NCBI GenBank assembly: GCA_016795425.1
Contig: JAEUHG010000033.1
Coordinates: 1 to 64,000 of the forward strand
From: Verrucomicrobiales bacterium
GTDB taxonomy: Bacteria; Verrucomicrobiota; Verrucomicrobiia; Limisphaerales; CAIMTB01
Direction of reading: 5' to 3'
Length of the DNA stretch: 64,000 nucleotides
Position numbers and translations under genes: made by a program. The notes below the pieces were generated by a model. That model was not told the DNA's origin. It saw only the letters and a program-made list of their open reading frames with translations, and did no database searches. This document shows positions 56,462-64,000 of the stretch, one piece after another. The stretch's first letter is position 1; every line of letters begins with the position of its first letter.

Positions 56462-56581
56462 CGCCTCGACAGCGCTGCCGCGAAGAGTGGCCAATCCACT
56501 TGGAGACCCAAGTCAAGCCTTTCGTGCTGTTTTGCTTACGATTTCTAAACTCACGAGTCGCCATCTCATTTTACCTCGTAG

Positions 56582-56602
56582 TCTGACTTTTAAGACGCGC
56601 TC
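56582..56602. repeat. IS right terminal inverted repeat
   Basis: Ends AAGACGCGCTC and exactly mirrors the left repeat over 21 bp. Confidence 0.95.
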
Positions 56603-57672
56603 TAAGGAACGGAGACGGGGAGCGCGATGTGGGTGGGCGCGTCGCGGTCGCAGGAGAGGAGGCCGTCCGATTCCCGAAGTTCCACGACTTGAATGGAGCT
56701 GCGGCGTTGTTCTGTGCCATCGGCCTTGGCGTGCTCCGGGGTTCGGCCGGGGTGCGTGAAGTAAAAGAGGTAGGCGCGGGAATCGGCAATCACCACGTCG
56801 GGGTGGCCGCCCTTGACCCCGTCATCGGGTCCTCGGCCGGGTTCCTGCAGGAGATTGGGTCCGGGCTGGCGTTTCCAGGACAGGGCATCGGTGGAACGAT
56901 AGACGGCAAGCCCTTGCCAGACATCGGTGATCATCCAATAGGCATTCTTCCACCGAAAGACCTTGGGCCCCTCACCTTCCTGGTCCCCGACGGCCTTGCC
57001 GCGGTCGGTCCAATGCTGAAGATCGGTGCTGTCGGCGAAATAGATCGATTTTCGATCGCGTTCATTGTTGTACCAGAGACGCCAGGAACCGTCGTGGAGT
57101 CGAATGACGCAGGCATCAATGACACGATCCGACGAGAGTTGAAGGGGTTGCGGATTCGACCATCGACGAAGGTCTTTGCTGGTGAAGTGGACGAGGGTAC
57201 GGGGGTGTTCCCAGTTCTCGAAGACACCGGGAACGACCGTCAGCCACATGTGATGGGTACCGTCGGGGGCAGTGAGAATCTCTGGCGCCCAATGTGTGGG
57301 CTCCTTGCCGCCGAGGTCGGCAGGTAGTGGGATGTCACATTCGCCGACATGGCGCCAGGTGACTCCCGCATCGACCGATTCAGCGATACCGATGCGGGTG
57401 CCGTGGACCCAGGCAACACCGGACAGTCCCGGAGCATTGGCGCGTCGGTTGGTGTAGAACATCCACCAGCGTTTCAGGTGTGGATTCCACAGGACGACCG
57501 GATCGGCGGCGCCGTCGAAGGTGGGATCCCGATAGAGAGGTTTCGGGGCCGGCGCCCCTGCCGGGCGGGTGTCGGCGGCGATGCAGATCGAGGCTGCCGC
57601 GAGGGCGGCCAGGGTACCGAACCTGAGGACCTGGAGCAGACCTCGCCGACATTCTGGGGAGGCGAGAAGCAT
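56602..57672 (-). CDS. GH43-like five-bladed propeller glycosidase, exported
   Basis: 356 residues. A signal peptide lies at about 10-33 (LQVLRFGTLAALAAASICIA). The propeller patterns DPTFDGAADPVVLWNPHLKRW and WAPEILTAPDGTHHMWLTVV (family-conserved stretches) match the GH43/GH130-like fold, where an early Asp and a central Glu act in catalysis. It probably trims plant or algal polysaccharide side chains outside the cytosol; the linkage is unknown. Its stop codon TAG takes its last base (minus strand) from the IS right end, and the protein is not altered by that insertion. Confidence 0.75.
   Translation of the reverse strand: MLLASPECRRGLLQVLRFGTLAALAAASICIAADTRPAGAPAPKPLYRDPTFDGAADPVVLWNPHLKRWWMFYTNRRANAPGLSGVAWVHGTRIGIAESVDAGVTWRHVGECDIPLPADLGGKEPTHWAPEILTAPDGTHHMWLTVVPGVFENWEHPRTLVHFTSKDLRRWSNPQPLQLSSDRVIDACVIRLHDGSWRLWYNNERDRKSIYFADSTDLQHWTDRGKAVGDQEGEGPKVFRWKNAYWMITDVWQGLAVYRSTDALSWKRQPGPNLLQEPGRGPDDGVKGGHPDVVIADSRAYLFYFTHPGRTPEHAKADGTEQRRSSIQVVELRESDGLLSCDRDAPTHIALPVSVP
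56603..56605. repeat. Target-site duplication, right copy (TAA)
   Basis: Second TAA copy; with the last base of the IS it rebuilds the TAG stop of the GH43-like gene read on the minus strand. Confidence 0.8.
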
Positions 57673-57873
57673 GAGGAAACGCTAGCGGGGAGCAGGCGCG
57701 ATAAACCAGCTTGGAAGCTCAGGCTCGGCGCGCGGGGGCAAGCGGAGCCGGACGTGCCGGGAATCAGTCTGGGAAATGTGCGGTATGAAAATTCGAGTTG
57801 GACTCAGCGGCCCCCAATCGACGAGAACCAGCCGCCACCGCGGGACGCCGTTATTCTCGGACCTGGCAGGATT

Positions 57874-59217
57874 ATGACCTCTGTGACACCGCTCGACACC
57901 CCGGCCTCCATGCCTGAACCCTGCCCGATAGGAAACCGTGAACGCATCACGGCGTTGGATGCGCTGCGGGGATTTGCCCTGCTGGGCATCCTTCTGATGA
58001 ATGTGGTCGGCTTCGGGCTGTATTATCAGGCCTACGACAATCCGACGTCAGCCGGCGGCGCGACAGGCATCAACCTATGGATTTGGTTTGTGCTGCATGT
58101 TCTGGCGGAAGGGAAGATGCGGTGCCTTTTCTCGCTGGTATTCGGGGCCAGCGTGATCCTGCTGACCACTCGCTGGGACCACCGTTTGGATGGGGCGGAT
58201 CTCTATTATCGGCGCACCTTGTGGTTGATGGTGATGGGTATCGTTCATTCTTTTCTGCTATGGCAGGGGGAAATTCTCTTCCCGTACGCGTTGTGCGGAC
58301 TTGCTCTTTATCCGTTTCGAAAGATGGCTCCGCGCGGGCTCATTCTTCTGGCGGCAGCGATGATGGTCTATTGCGCCGGCTTTTATGTGATGGAGGGTGT
58401 GTGGAAGCGGGAGAGCATCGAGGCTGGAAAGGCCGCGTCAGCGAAGGCGCAGGCGAGCGAATCCTTGACCGAGGAGGAGCGTGAGGCACTGCATGAATGG
58501 GAATCCATGGTTAAGAACCGCAATCCCTCGCCAGAAGCTTTGGCAGAGGATGCGGCGGAATGGCATGGGAATGTGTTTCAGGTCATCCGGGCGCGCGGCG
58601 CCGTCGTGCTGGAGTGGGTATCCATTCCATTCTACCACGCCTGGAACCTGGATGTATTGAGCATGATGCTGGTGGGAATGGCCTTCACGAAGCTCGGCAT
58701 TGTCACGGGGTTTCGCTCGAGTGGGTTCTATCTTCGGATGGCGTTAGCGGGCTATCTCATCGGGCTGCCCGTCAATATCTATGGAGGTTGGATCGTGGTT
58801 CGTTCGCAGTTTGATCCCGTCATTCAGAGTTATTCGGGTGGGCTGTATGACCTGGGCCGGTTCTCGGTCGCCTGCGGTCATTTGGGGGCTATCTTGTTTC
58901 TTGGTCAGAAGCCGGTGTTCAGGCCTTTGATGGAGAGGTTGGGGGCCGTGGGGCAGATGGCACTGACGAACTACGTGATGCACTCGGTGGTGTGCGCGTT
59001 TCTGTTCACCGGCTACGGCTTCTCGTTGTACGGAAGGCTGGAGCGCTACCAACTCTACTACGTGGTGCTGGCTCTCTGGGCGTTTCAACTGGTGGCCAGT
59101 CCCATCTGGCTGAAACATTTTCGGTTCGGGCCAATGGAATGGTGCTGGCGCTCCCTCACCTATTGGCGTCGCCAACCCATGCGATGGGCGCCATCGGAAG
59201 TCGGCGTGAGATCCTAG
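57874..59217 (+). CDS. DUF418-domain membrane protein (YeiB family)
   Basis: About 447 residues from the ATG at 57874; the frame runs further upstream but antisense to the GH43-like gene. The N-terminus RITALDALRGFALLGILLMN is the YeiB/DUF418 hallmark, followed by about ten membrane segments and a charged insertion (about 175-240, rich in Glu and Lys). The C-terminal DUF418 region includes RLGAVGQMALTNYVMHSV. Members are related to membrane acyltransferases; no substrate is known. A GGCAGG site lies close upstream of the start. Confidence 0.85.
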   Translation: MTSVTPLDTPASMPEPCPIGNRERITALDALRGFALLGILLMNVVGFGLYYQAYDNPTSAGGATGINLWIWFVLHVLAEGKMRCLFSLVFGASVILLTTRWDHRLDGADLYYRRTLWLMVMGIVHSFLLWQGEILFPYALCGLALYPFRKMAPRGLILLAAAMMVYCAGFYVMEGVWKRESIEAGKAASAKAQASESLTEEEREALHEWESMVKNRNPSPEALAEDAAEWHGNVFQVIRARGAVVLEWVSIPFYHAWNLDVLSMMLVGMAFTKLGIVTGFRSSGFYLRMALAGYLIGLPVNIYGGWIVVRSQFDPVIQSYSGGLYDLGRFSVACGHLGAILFLGQKPVFRPLMERLGAVGQMALTNYVMHSVVCAFLFTGYGFSLYGRLERYQLYYVVLALWAFQLVASPIWLKHFRFGPMEWCWRSLTYWRRQPMRWAPSEVGVRS

Positions 59218-59226
59218 CCCGCCGGT

Positions 59227-59269
59227 ATCCCCGCGTATTGCACGGGAGTGAGCCTGCCGCCGCGGGGAT
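59227..59269. terminator. Inverted repeat between convergent genes
   Basis: A perfect 9-bp stem (ATCCCCGCG and CGCGGGGAT) around 25 bases lies just past the DUF418 stop and before the end of the pseudopilin gene. It has no T-run, so terminator function is uncertain. Confidence 0.3.
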
Positions 59270-59314
59270 CGCGTTCCTGGTCGGACCAGTCGTCGAGGAG
59301 CCGGTCCGGAACCG

Positions 59315-60253
59315 TCAATCGCCGGCGATCATCGTCCACATGCCTTTCGGATTGTTCGTAGAGCCGGTGCCGACGGTGTCGGTGACGCGGTGGATCGAGA
59401 CGTGGCCGTCGTGGAACAGGTAGTTGAAGCGCCGGGCGTGCAAGCCGTAAGCCGCGGTTCCGTAGCTGATGCCGTTGAAGGAGCTGGCCTTGGAAAGTTG
59501 AACGCAATCCGGGCTCAGGCCCGCCGGCACGGTGGAACCCGGCCCGGCGCAGAAGGACGGCCAGTCATTGCCGGCGGCGTTCCGGCCGTTGGGCAATTCG
59601 ACCAAGAGCAACGTGCCTGACGGGTCCTGGACCACCGATTCCTTGTACCCGGGAGGATCCCAGTCTGGGCGTGAACCGGCGGCCGAGGTGCGGAGGTTGT
59701 AGTAGATGCCGGCGCCATGGGTGGCGGGAGGCGGTGGGCTGTTGCGGCTGGTGACCATGAAGGAGGGCCCAGCCCAATTCATGGCATAGGTTCGGCGGCG
59801 GCTGTAGGTGGCGTAGTCGATGCTGATCTCGATGCGGTCCGCCGGGCAGCGGAGGATCTTCGGGATGAGACTCGGGTCGGCGACGGCTCCGGAGATTCCC
59901 AGGATCAGGTCCTCCTCGGGCGCGGATCCGCCGATGTTTCGGTGGATATAGTCGTCCCAGGAGAGTTGGTACTGATAATCCCCGGTGGCGAAGGCGGTGG
60001 GTGGGAGGCGGTCGTCGTGGTCCGCGGCGAAGATGGCAAAGCCCAGGCCCAACTGTTTCATCTGCGCCGTGCACTTCAGGCGCTGGGCGCGGGCTTTGGC
60101 GCCGCCCAAGGCCGGGAGAAGCAAGCTGGCGAGAATGGCGATGATCGCAATGACGACCAGGAGTTCAATCAGTGTGAAGCCACGACAGATCGTCGGTCCT
60201 GGGACAAGGATGGAGGCGCGTCGCGGGGACTGCGGGTGCACATGGCCAATCAA
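59315..60253 (-). CDS. Prepilin-like protein with H-x9-DG C-terminus
   Basis: 312 residues. A type IV prepilin leader (CRG then [20 protein letters not shown] at about 24-44) should be cut after Gly by a prepilin peptidase. The body resembles the PVC type-II-secretion-like pseudopilins, with [14 protein letters not shown] near the C-terminus as the H-x9-DG signature. It ends a five-gene minus-strand string, 75 bases after the NRDE gene. Such proteins are numerous in PVC genomes and their jobs are mostly unknown. Confidence 0.88.
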   Translation of the reverse strand: MIGHVHPQSPRRASILVPGPTICRGFTLIELLVVIAIIAILASLLLPALGGAKARAQRLKCTAQMKQLGLGFAIFAADHDDRLPPTAFATGDYQYQLSWDDYIHRNIGGSAPEEDLILGISGAVADPSLIPKILRCPADRIEISIDYATYSRRRTYAMNWAGPSFMVTSRNSPPPPATHGAGIYYNLRTSAAGSRPDWDPPGYKESVVQDPSGTLLLVELPNGRNAAGNDWPSFCAGPGSTVPAGLSPDCVQLSKASSFNGISYGTAAYGLHARRFNYLFHDGHVSIHRVTDTVGTGSTNNPKGMWTMIAGD

Positions 60254-60328
60254 GCATCCGAAGATCGCTGCGCAAGTCGGGAGTGCTCGCGCGCCGGGGT
60301 GCCGGAAGCGGATGGATGGTTAGGCTTG

Positions 60329-61051
60329 TCAACCGACACCAGATTTCCTTGGCACCGAGGCTTCGTGCCAAGGACCTGGCTGGCAAGGGGAACTCGACTG
60401 GTAGCGCAGAGTTGCGGAGCCATGCGCGACTTCAATTTCCGTGTAACTGACGGTTACAGCATCCGGACGATGCACGCAGTGGGAGTAGGGTCCGGGTTCG
60501 GGATCGTGGGACGCATGAAGGGCCTGGAGCCAGGAAAGAGAACCCGCATGGGGCAATGCGCGGTGGTGGGCGAACGTGGCAGAACGGTAACGCTGCGCGC
60601 CGGGTTCGTCCCGGCCCGAGGAGATCCATTGCTGCGGTTCCCACGGCAGGTCCAGAGTGAAGAGTCGGCGTTGGTCCCAGCGCCATTCGCGGATGGAGCG
60701 AGTTTCGGGAAACACCCCGACCAGTCGGAAGGGACGCGTTCCGGGTTGGGGATCGGGTCGAGTGGTTTCGACCGATTGGGAATGTCGAAGACCGGCGATG
60801 ATGACGCCTCGTGACGGGGCGTCCGGATCGTTTTTCGAGAGAATCGCGTACCAGTTGACGAGCAAGAAGGTGATTCCTGAGTCATTCAGGGAAATCCACG
60901 TGCCGCCACCGCTCTCCGTGGGATGCAGGGCGGTGCCGGCGGCCGAGCTGTGCTTGACGGGCGGCAGCGCGACCGGGCGTCGGCGTTGCTCGTCGCGATT
61001 CATGGCGACGCGGTAGCCGTCGAGGGTTGGCCAGAAGGTCGCGGTGCACAT
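60329..61051 (-). CDS. NRDE (TANGO2-like) protein
   Basis: 240 residues starting MCTATFWPTLDGYRVAMNRDEQRRRP, where Cys2 and NRDE are family hallmarks of the Ntn-hydrolase-like TANGO2/NRDE group (the conserved parts are MCTA and MNRDE). The middle contains GGTWISLNDSG, also typical. Function in bacteria is not settled; the eukaryotic relative affects lipid and heme handling. It starts 15 bases after the VTT/ATP-grasp gene. Confidence 0.85.
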   Translation of the reverse strand: MCTATFWPTLDGYRVAMNRDEQRRRPVALPPVKHSSAAGTALHPTESGGGTWISLNDSGITFLLVNWYAILSKNDPDAPSRGVIIAGLRHSQSVETTRPDPQPGTRPFRLVGVFPETRSIREWRWDQRRLFTLDLPWEPQQWISSGRDEPGAQRYRSATFAHHRALPHAGSLSWLQALHASHDPEPGPYSHCVHRPDAVTVSYTEIEVAHGSATLRYQSSSPCQPGPWHEASVPRKSGVG

Positions 61052-61066
61052 GGCGTTACCGGGAGA

Positions 61067-62734
61067 TTAATCGGCGGCCGGACATTTCGCGAAATGTTGT
61101 CGGGCCAAGCGCCAGTCCTCGAGGAACCTCCCCAGGGACGGGGCACGATGGCCGGACTGACGATGGGCCTCACCGATCTCGAACACCGTCCGCCATTGGC
61201 GGAACAGGGTGCGATAGGCGGTGGCGAGAGAATTGCGTCGGTCGTAGATCGCCGTCATCTCCGCGGACGCGCCATTGAGTTCGAGGATTTGAAAACCGCG
61301 GCCATCGCGAAGCGCGTCGACCGACGAGAATCGGATGTCATAGCGCCCAAAGAAGAAACCCGGAATGGCGCGCGAGATGGCATCGATGCGTGCCTCGAGG
61401 GCGGGAGAATGCCAGGCCATGCCATCGACAAAGATGCAGCCCTGGGCATGGTTGCCGGCCTCGACGAGTCGAACCTTGGCTCCAAGTGGTGGAACCTCTG
61501 ATCGGCGAGCGCCAAGCCGTGCGAGATAACGATTCGCGAGGCAGCGGGCGCGTGGATCATCCCAGATCAGGTCTTCGAGGGTCCGGATGCCATCGCCCTC
61601 GACGTGAGGAAACACCTTTTCGGTTATCGACACGATGCGACCCTGGGATTCCTGGGGATGGCGCACGTAAAAGATGCCGGCCTCGAATGGGCCCGGGACA
61701 TAGGCTTGGGCGATGGTAGCCGCAACCACCTCCGCAAAGTAATGGGCGGCGTCCGGGAAATGGCGCACCACCTTCACTCCCAGGCCCCGTTGGCCGAGGT
61801 CAGGTTTCAACACAATCGGGAACTCGACCTGATGCTGGGCCATCCACTGGCGCAGCGCTTCGAGCCGACGGGACTGGGGACCCGGCTCGAGCAAGGTGGA
61901 CGGCGGAACCGCGTTGGGAGCGGCGTGGCGCAGTTGGTTGAGAATGGCGTGTTTGGATTCGCCGACGATACCGGCATTGGGCATGCCCGGGTTGGCGAGG
62001 AGCGGAAGGGTGAGACTGCGAAAGCGGATCATGAGCCAGGCGAGGTAGGCCGCGACGGGGGCGTAAAAGAGCCAGGCCGGCCAGAACTCCCAGTGTCGCC
62101 AGCGGAGCACGCTCGTTCGCAGGCGGCGACCCACCTGAGGCAGGGGCATGAGACGACGGATGCCAGCGAGGACCAGCCACGGGGTGATGATGAGGAGGGG
62201 AAGGACGAGCGCGCCTTGTCGCAGTTCCGAGAGCAGGTGCCGGGCTGCCGGGCCGAAGGCATGGGCGATCGCGAAGATCAAGGTCGTCCAGGCAAGTGCG
62301 GCCAATCCCGTGACGAGGGCAAACTTCAAGAATGGCATGCGCACCAGCCCTGCCGCCAGGTAGGTCGGGAGTCGGGTGCCGGGAACCAACCGGCTCAGGA
62401 CGAGGGCGACGGCGCCACGGCGGGCAAACCACCGCTGACCCTTGGCCAGGCGCTGAGGCGGGATCCAGCGTTGGATCCACGGGCGGGAGAGCAGCGGCCG
62501 CCCCCATCGTCGCGCGCTGCCGTAGAGGGCGGCATCTCCGAGCCAGATGCCGAGACAGGTTCCCCAGAACGCCGGATGCCAACCCATGGCACCCAAGGCG
62601 CCAAGGATGCCGGCGCCGACGGCAACGCCGTCTTCGCTGACCAGGGTGAGCAGTCCGAGGACGGTCGCTTGGGCCAGAGCCGGCCAAGTGTGGAATCCGG
62701 CGGGGAGCGCGAGAACCTCAAAGGTCGGGTTCAT
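61067..62734 (-). CDS. DedA/VTT membrane domain fused to an ATP-grasp domain
   Basis: 555 residues. Residues 1-195 are a DedA/VTT-type membrane domain (SEDGVAVGAG near 33-42 and the signature SRLVPGTRLPTYLAAG at 114-129). A further hydrophobic segment lies at 218-238. Residues 250-500 are ATP-grasp-like: VLKPDLGQRGLG with K310, TIAQAYVPGPFEAG, then FGRYDIR (462-468) and ILELNG (483-488), which supply the Asp and Glu/Asn metal ligands. DedA proteins move lipid carriers such as undecaprenyl phosphate, and ATP-grasp enzymes join carboxylates to amines, so a membrane-linked ligase is possible. Start overlaps the DinB stop (ATGA). Confidence 0.85.
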   Translation of the reverse strand: MNPTFEVLALPAGFHTWPALAQATVLGLLTLVSEDGVAVGAGILGALGAMGWHPAFWGTCLGIWLGDAALYGSARRWGRPLLSRPWIQRWIPPQRLAKGQRWFARRGAVALVLSRLVPGTRLPTYLAAGLVRMPFLKFALVTGLAALAWTTLIFAIAHAFGPAARHLLSELRQGALVLPLLIITPWLVLAGIRRLMPLPQVGRRLRTSVLRWRHWEFWPAWLFYAPVAAYLAWLMIRFRSLTLPLLANPGMPNAGIVGESKHAILNQLRHAAPNAVPPSTLLEPGPQSRRLEALRQWMAQHQVEFPIVLKPDLGQRGLGVKVVRHFPDAAHYFAEVVAATIAQAYVPGPFEAGIFYVRHPQESQGRIVSITEKVFPHVEGDGIRTLEDLIWDDPRARCLANRYLARLGARRSEVPPLGAKVRLVEAGNHAQGCIFVDGMAWHSPALEARIDAISRAIPGFFFGRYDIRFSSVDALRDGRGFQILELNGASAEMTAIYDRRNSLATAYRTLFRQWRTVFEIGEAHRQSGHRAPSLGRFLEDWRLARQHFAKCPAAD

Positions 62735-63300
62735 TGGGGATTGGGGCGCCTTCCGGCGAGGTATTTCGCGGTGGATGGCGCCAGGCCAAAGCCGTCGGGC
62801 AGGGGGATTCCCGACTGTCGGGCGAGGAAAGCGACGAGGGCAAAGTGATGAATGGCATGGGTGATGGCGTAGGCGAGCTCACGCCCGAGGGTGGAAGCCA
62901 ACGGTGCTTCCTCGGACGCCTCGTAACTCACCGAACAGCGAACGGGAATCGAGTCCTGGAGATCATCGTCCTCAAAGCCTTGGAGTGCTCGACGCAGGTT
63001 TCGAGTCACGGCAAGGGCGAAGTCCGGATCGGTCTCGATGCGTGGATTGCGTTCCCTGCCATCGTAATCCACGAATCCGGTATCGCGGGCGTTCACGACG
63101 CTGAGGAAGTGGTCGAGGCAATGACGATAATGGCCGCCAATCGACGCATTGAAGGCGTGAGGGTGGCGCCGTTGGTATTCTTCGACGGTCAAAAGGCGCA
63201 GGAGTTCTTCGCCTTGATCCAGCACGGTTCCGGCGGACCGGACCGCATGAGGTTTGGCCGCCAAGGAGAAATCCGAAGCGAGGTCTGGACTGACATTCAT
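62731..63300 (-). CDS. DinB-superfamily protein
   Basis: 189 residues from the ATG at 63300; a longer frame to 63717 would run antisense through the DoxX gene's frame and looks random. The four-helix DinB pattern is seen with GGHYRHCLDHFLS (metal His residues) and AITHAIHHFALVAF. Such proteins bind a divalent metal; many are thiol transferases, others are of unknown function. The gene lies 11 bases after doxX-like and overlaps the next by four. Confidence 0.8.
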   Translation of the reverse strand: MNVSPDLASDFSLAAKPHAVRSAGTVLDQGEELLRLLTVEEYQRRHPHAFNASIGGHYRHCLDHFLSVVNARDTGFVDYDGRERNPRIETDPDFALAVTRNLRRALQGFEDDDLQDSIPVRCSVSYEASEEAPLASTLGRELAYAITHAIHHFALVAFLARQSGIPLPDGFGLAPSTAKYLAGRRPNPQ

Positions 63301-63311
63301 GGGAAGGGGAC

Positions 63312-63743
63312 TCAAGGGGTGGCTTGTGTCTTCAGGGTCGAGGGGTAAGGGACGCCCAGCAGGCGGGCGACTTGGTGGCGCCGGGAAACGAGGATGACCA
63401 CGCTGCCAAGCAGGACGATGACGGCGAGGCCGAAGAGGAGTCCGCGATCGTCTTGGACGGCGATGCCGAGGGTGAAGAGATGGGTGCCGATGGCGCCGGT
63501 CATCAGGCCGGCGGCGAGCATCGCGCCCAAGACCGCAGTCCGATGCCGGACCAGGAAGAAGACGGCGACCAACTCCACGAGGCCGACCACGACACGGCCC
63601 CAGGGTTCGACGCCGAGCGCGGTGAAAATGAATTTGGATTCCGGAGCACCGGTGAATTTGAACCACAAGGTTTGGGCGAGAATGATCGCCACCACCCAAC
63701 GGCTCACGGTGGTCCATGGCGAAGGTGAAGAGGGAGGTTTCAT
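63312..63743 (-). CDS. DoxX-like small membrane protein
   Basis: 143 residues from the ATG at 63743; the upstream frame is proline/arginine-rich and not convincing. Four membrane segments fit the DoxX pattern (WVVAIILAQTLWFKFTGAP, VVVGLVELVAVFFLV, VLGAMLAAGLMTGAIGTHLF, LLFGLAVIVLLGSVVILVS). The family is linked to quinone or thiol-redox processes but is broad. First complete gene of the DoxX-DinB-VTT-NRDE-pseudopilin string. Confidence 0.75.
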   Translation of the reverse strand: MKPPSSPSPWTTVSRWVVAIILAQTLWFKFTGAPESKFIFTALGVEPWGRVVVGLVELVAVFFLVRHRTAVLGAMLAAGLMTGAIGTHLFTLGIAVQDDRGLLFGLAVIVLLGSVVILVSRRHQVARLLGVPYPSTLKTQATP

Positions 63744-63793
63744 GATGGGAACACGTCCATCTGTCGGAGGTGGAGCCCGGGCCTTACACGGCC

Positions 63794-64000
63794 TCAGGCG
63801 GCGAGATGGACAGGACGGGACGGCAGCGGGGTGGTGGCGCGGCGTCCGCTCCAAAGGAGAAGATGGTCGTTGAGTTCCAGGCAAAGGGAGCCGATATCGG
63901 GGCATTCCCGGATCCGGCCTGACCGTTCGCACACGGCGAAGCCGGGACCATACGCGGCGCCGTTAAGCACGCAGGCATCGGTATGGTTGCGATCGATCTG
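63794..64000 (-). CDS. C-terminal end of an unrecognised protein, cut by the right edge
   Basis: The frame is open from the right edge to a TGA at 63794-63796, giving 68 residues (for example DACVLNGAAYGPGFAVCERS and CPDIGSLCLELNDHLLLWS) with four cysteines. G/C-rich third positions and the 50-base gap to the DoxX-like gene support a real gene. No family recognised from this fragment. Confidence 0.5.
   Translation of the reverse strand, partial: QIDRNHTDACVLNGAAYGPGFAVCERSGRIRECPDIGSLCLELNDHLLLWSGRRATTPLPSRPVHLAA

Larger units (their letters stand above)
55640..56602. mobile_element. IS5-family insertion sequence, complete, 963 bp
   Basis: Perfect 21-bp terminal inverted repeats bound a single intact transposase gene, flanked by a TAA duplication. 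The exact repeats and intact gene imply recent arrival or active movement. The element fills the gap between two convergent genes and its right end abuts the GH43-like gene's stop codon. Confidence 0.95.

Noticed and set aside
62731..63717. Longer 328-residue form of the DinB protein
   Set aside because: Its first 139 residues are Arg/Pro-rich and lie out of phase over the DoxX-like gene; DinB homology begins only after 63300.

Overview
The window is GC-rich, densely coded bacterial chromosome. Its gene content points to Verrucomicrobiota, or at least the PVC group. The signs are an FG-GAP/ASPIC-UnbV protein, a Planctomycete/Verrucomicrobium-type c-heme domain protein, a pseudopilin with a C-terminal H-x9-DG motif, three Gfo/Idh/MocA oxidoreductases, xylose-isomerase-like and CutC TIM barrels, a delta-60-repeat metalloprotease and a LamG exoprotein. 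This is inference from families; there is no rRNA or other phylogenetic marker here. I saw no tRNA, rRNA or CRISPR array.

Layout. 1-7.0 kb (minus): an FG-GAP/UnbV protein cut by the left edge and a large three-module LamG protein, separated by a clear intrinsic terminator. 7.3-12.3 kb: DUF5009-type membrane acyltransferase, YdjC/ChbG-like deacetylase, GT4 glycosyltransferase, PQQ-type sugar dehydrogenase. 12.3-23.6 kb: a potassium region with an orphan PotD-like binding protein followed by ktrB and ktrA, then on the minus strand two adjacent kup genes, an AbrB/PIN toxin-antitoxin pair with a candidate operator, and a SWIM-SNF2 helicase. 24-31 kb: a 1370-residue hybrid histidine kinase whose end overlaps the start of a secreted metzincin metalloprotease.

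31.2-40.6 kb (plus): Gfo/Idh/MocA oxidoreductase (with a possible coupled leader ORF), LysR regulator, a small membrane-anchored protein, sugar isomerase/epimerase-like protein, CutC, then a three-gene ABC exporter. Both of its permeases carry a large soluble C-terminal domain. One has an intact gluzincin-like zinc signature and the other a degenerate version of it; this is the most unusual system in the window. 40.7-46.8 kb: a second Gfo/Idh/MocA protein and a catabolic-looking cassette (iron alcohol dehydrogenase, APC permease, PaaX-like regulator, aldehyde dehydrogenase) with a tandem operator between the divergent regulator and dehydrogenase.

46.8-59.2 kb: heme-domain protein, TrpB2, SYLF lipid-binding protein, third Gfo/Idh/MocA protein, UvrA, CotH-like exported protein, a complete IS5-family element inserted exactly at the stop codon of a GH43-like gene, and a DUF418 membrane protein. 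59.3-64 kb: a minus-strand gene string of DoxX, DinB, a fused DedA/VTT plus ATP-grasp protein, an NRDE protein and a pseudopilin, with a partial unknown gene at the right edge.
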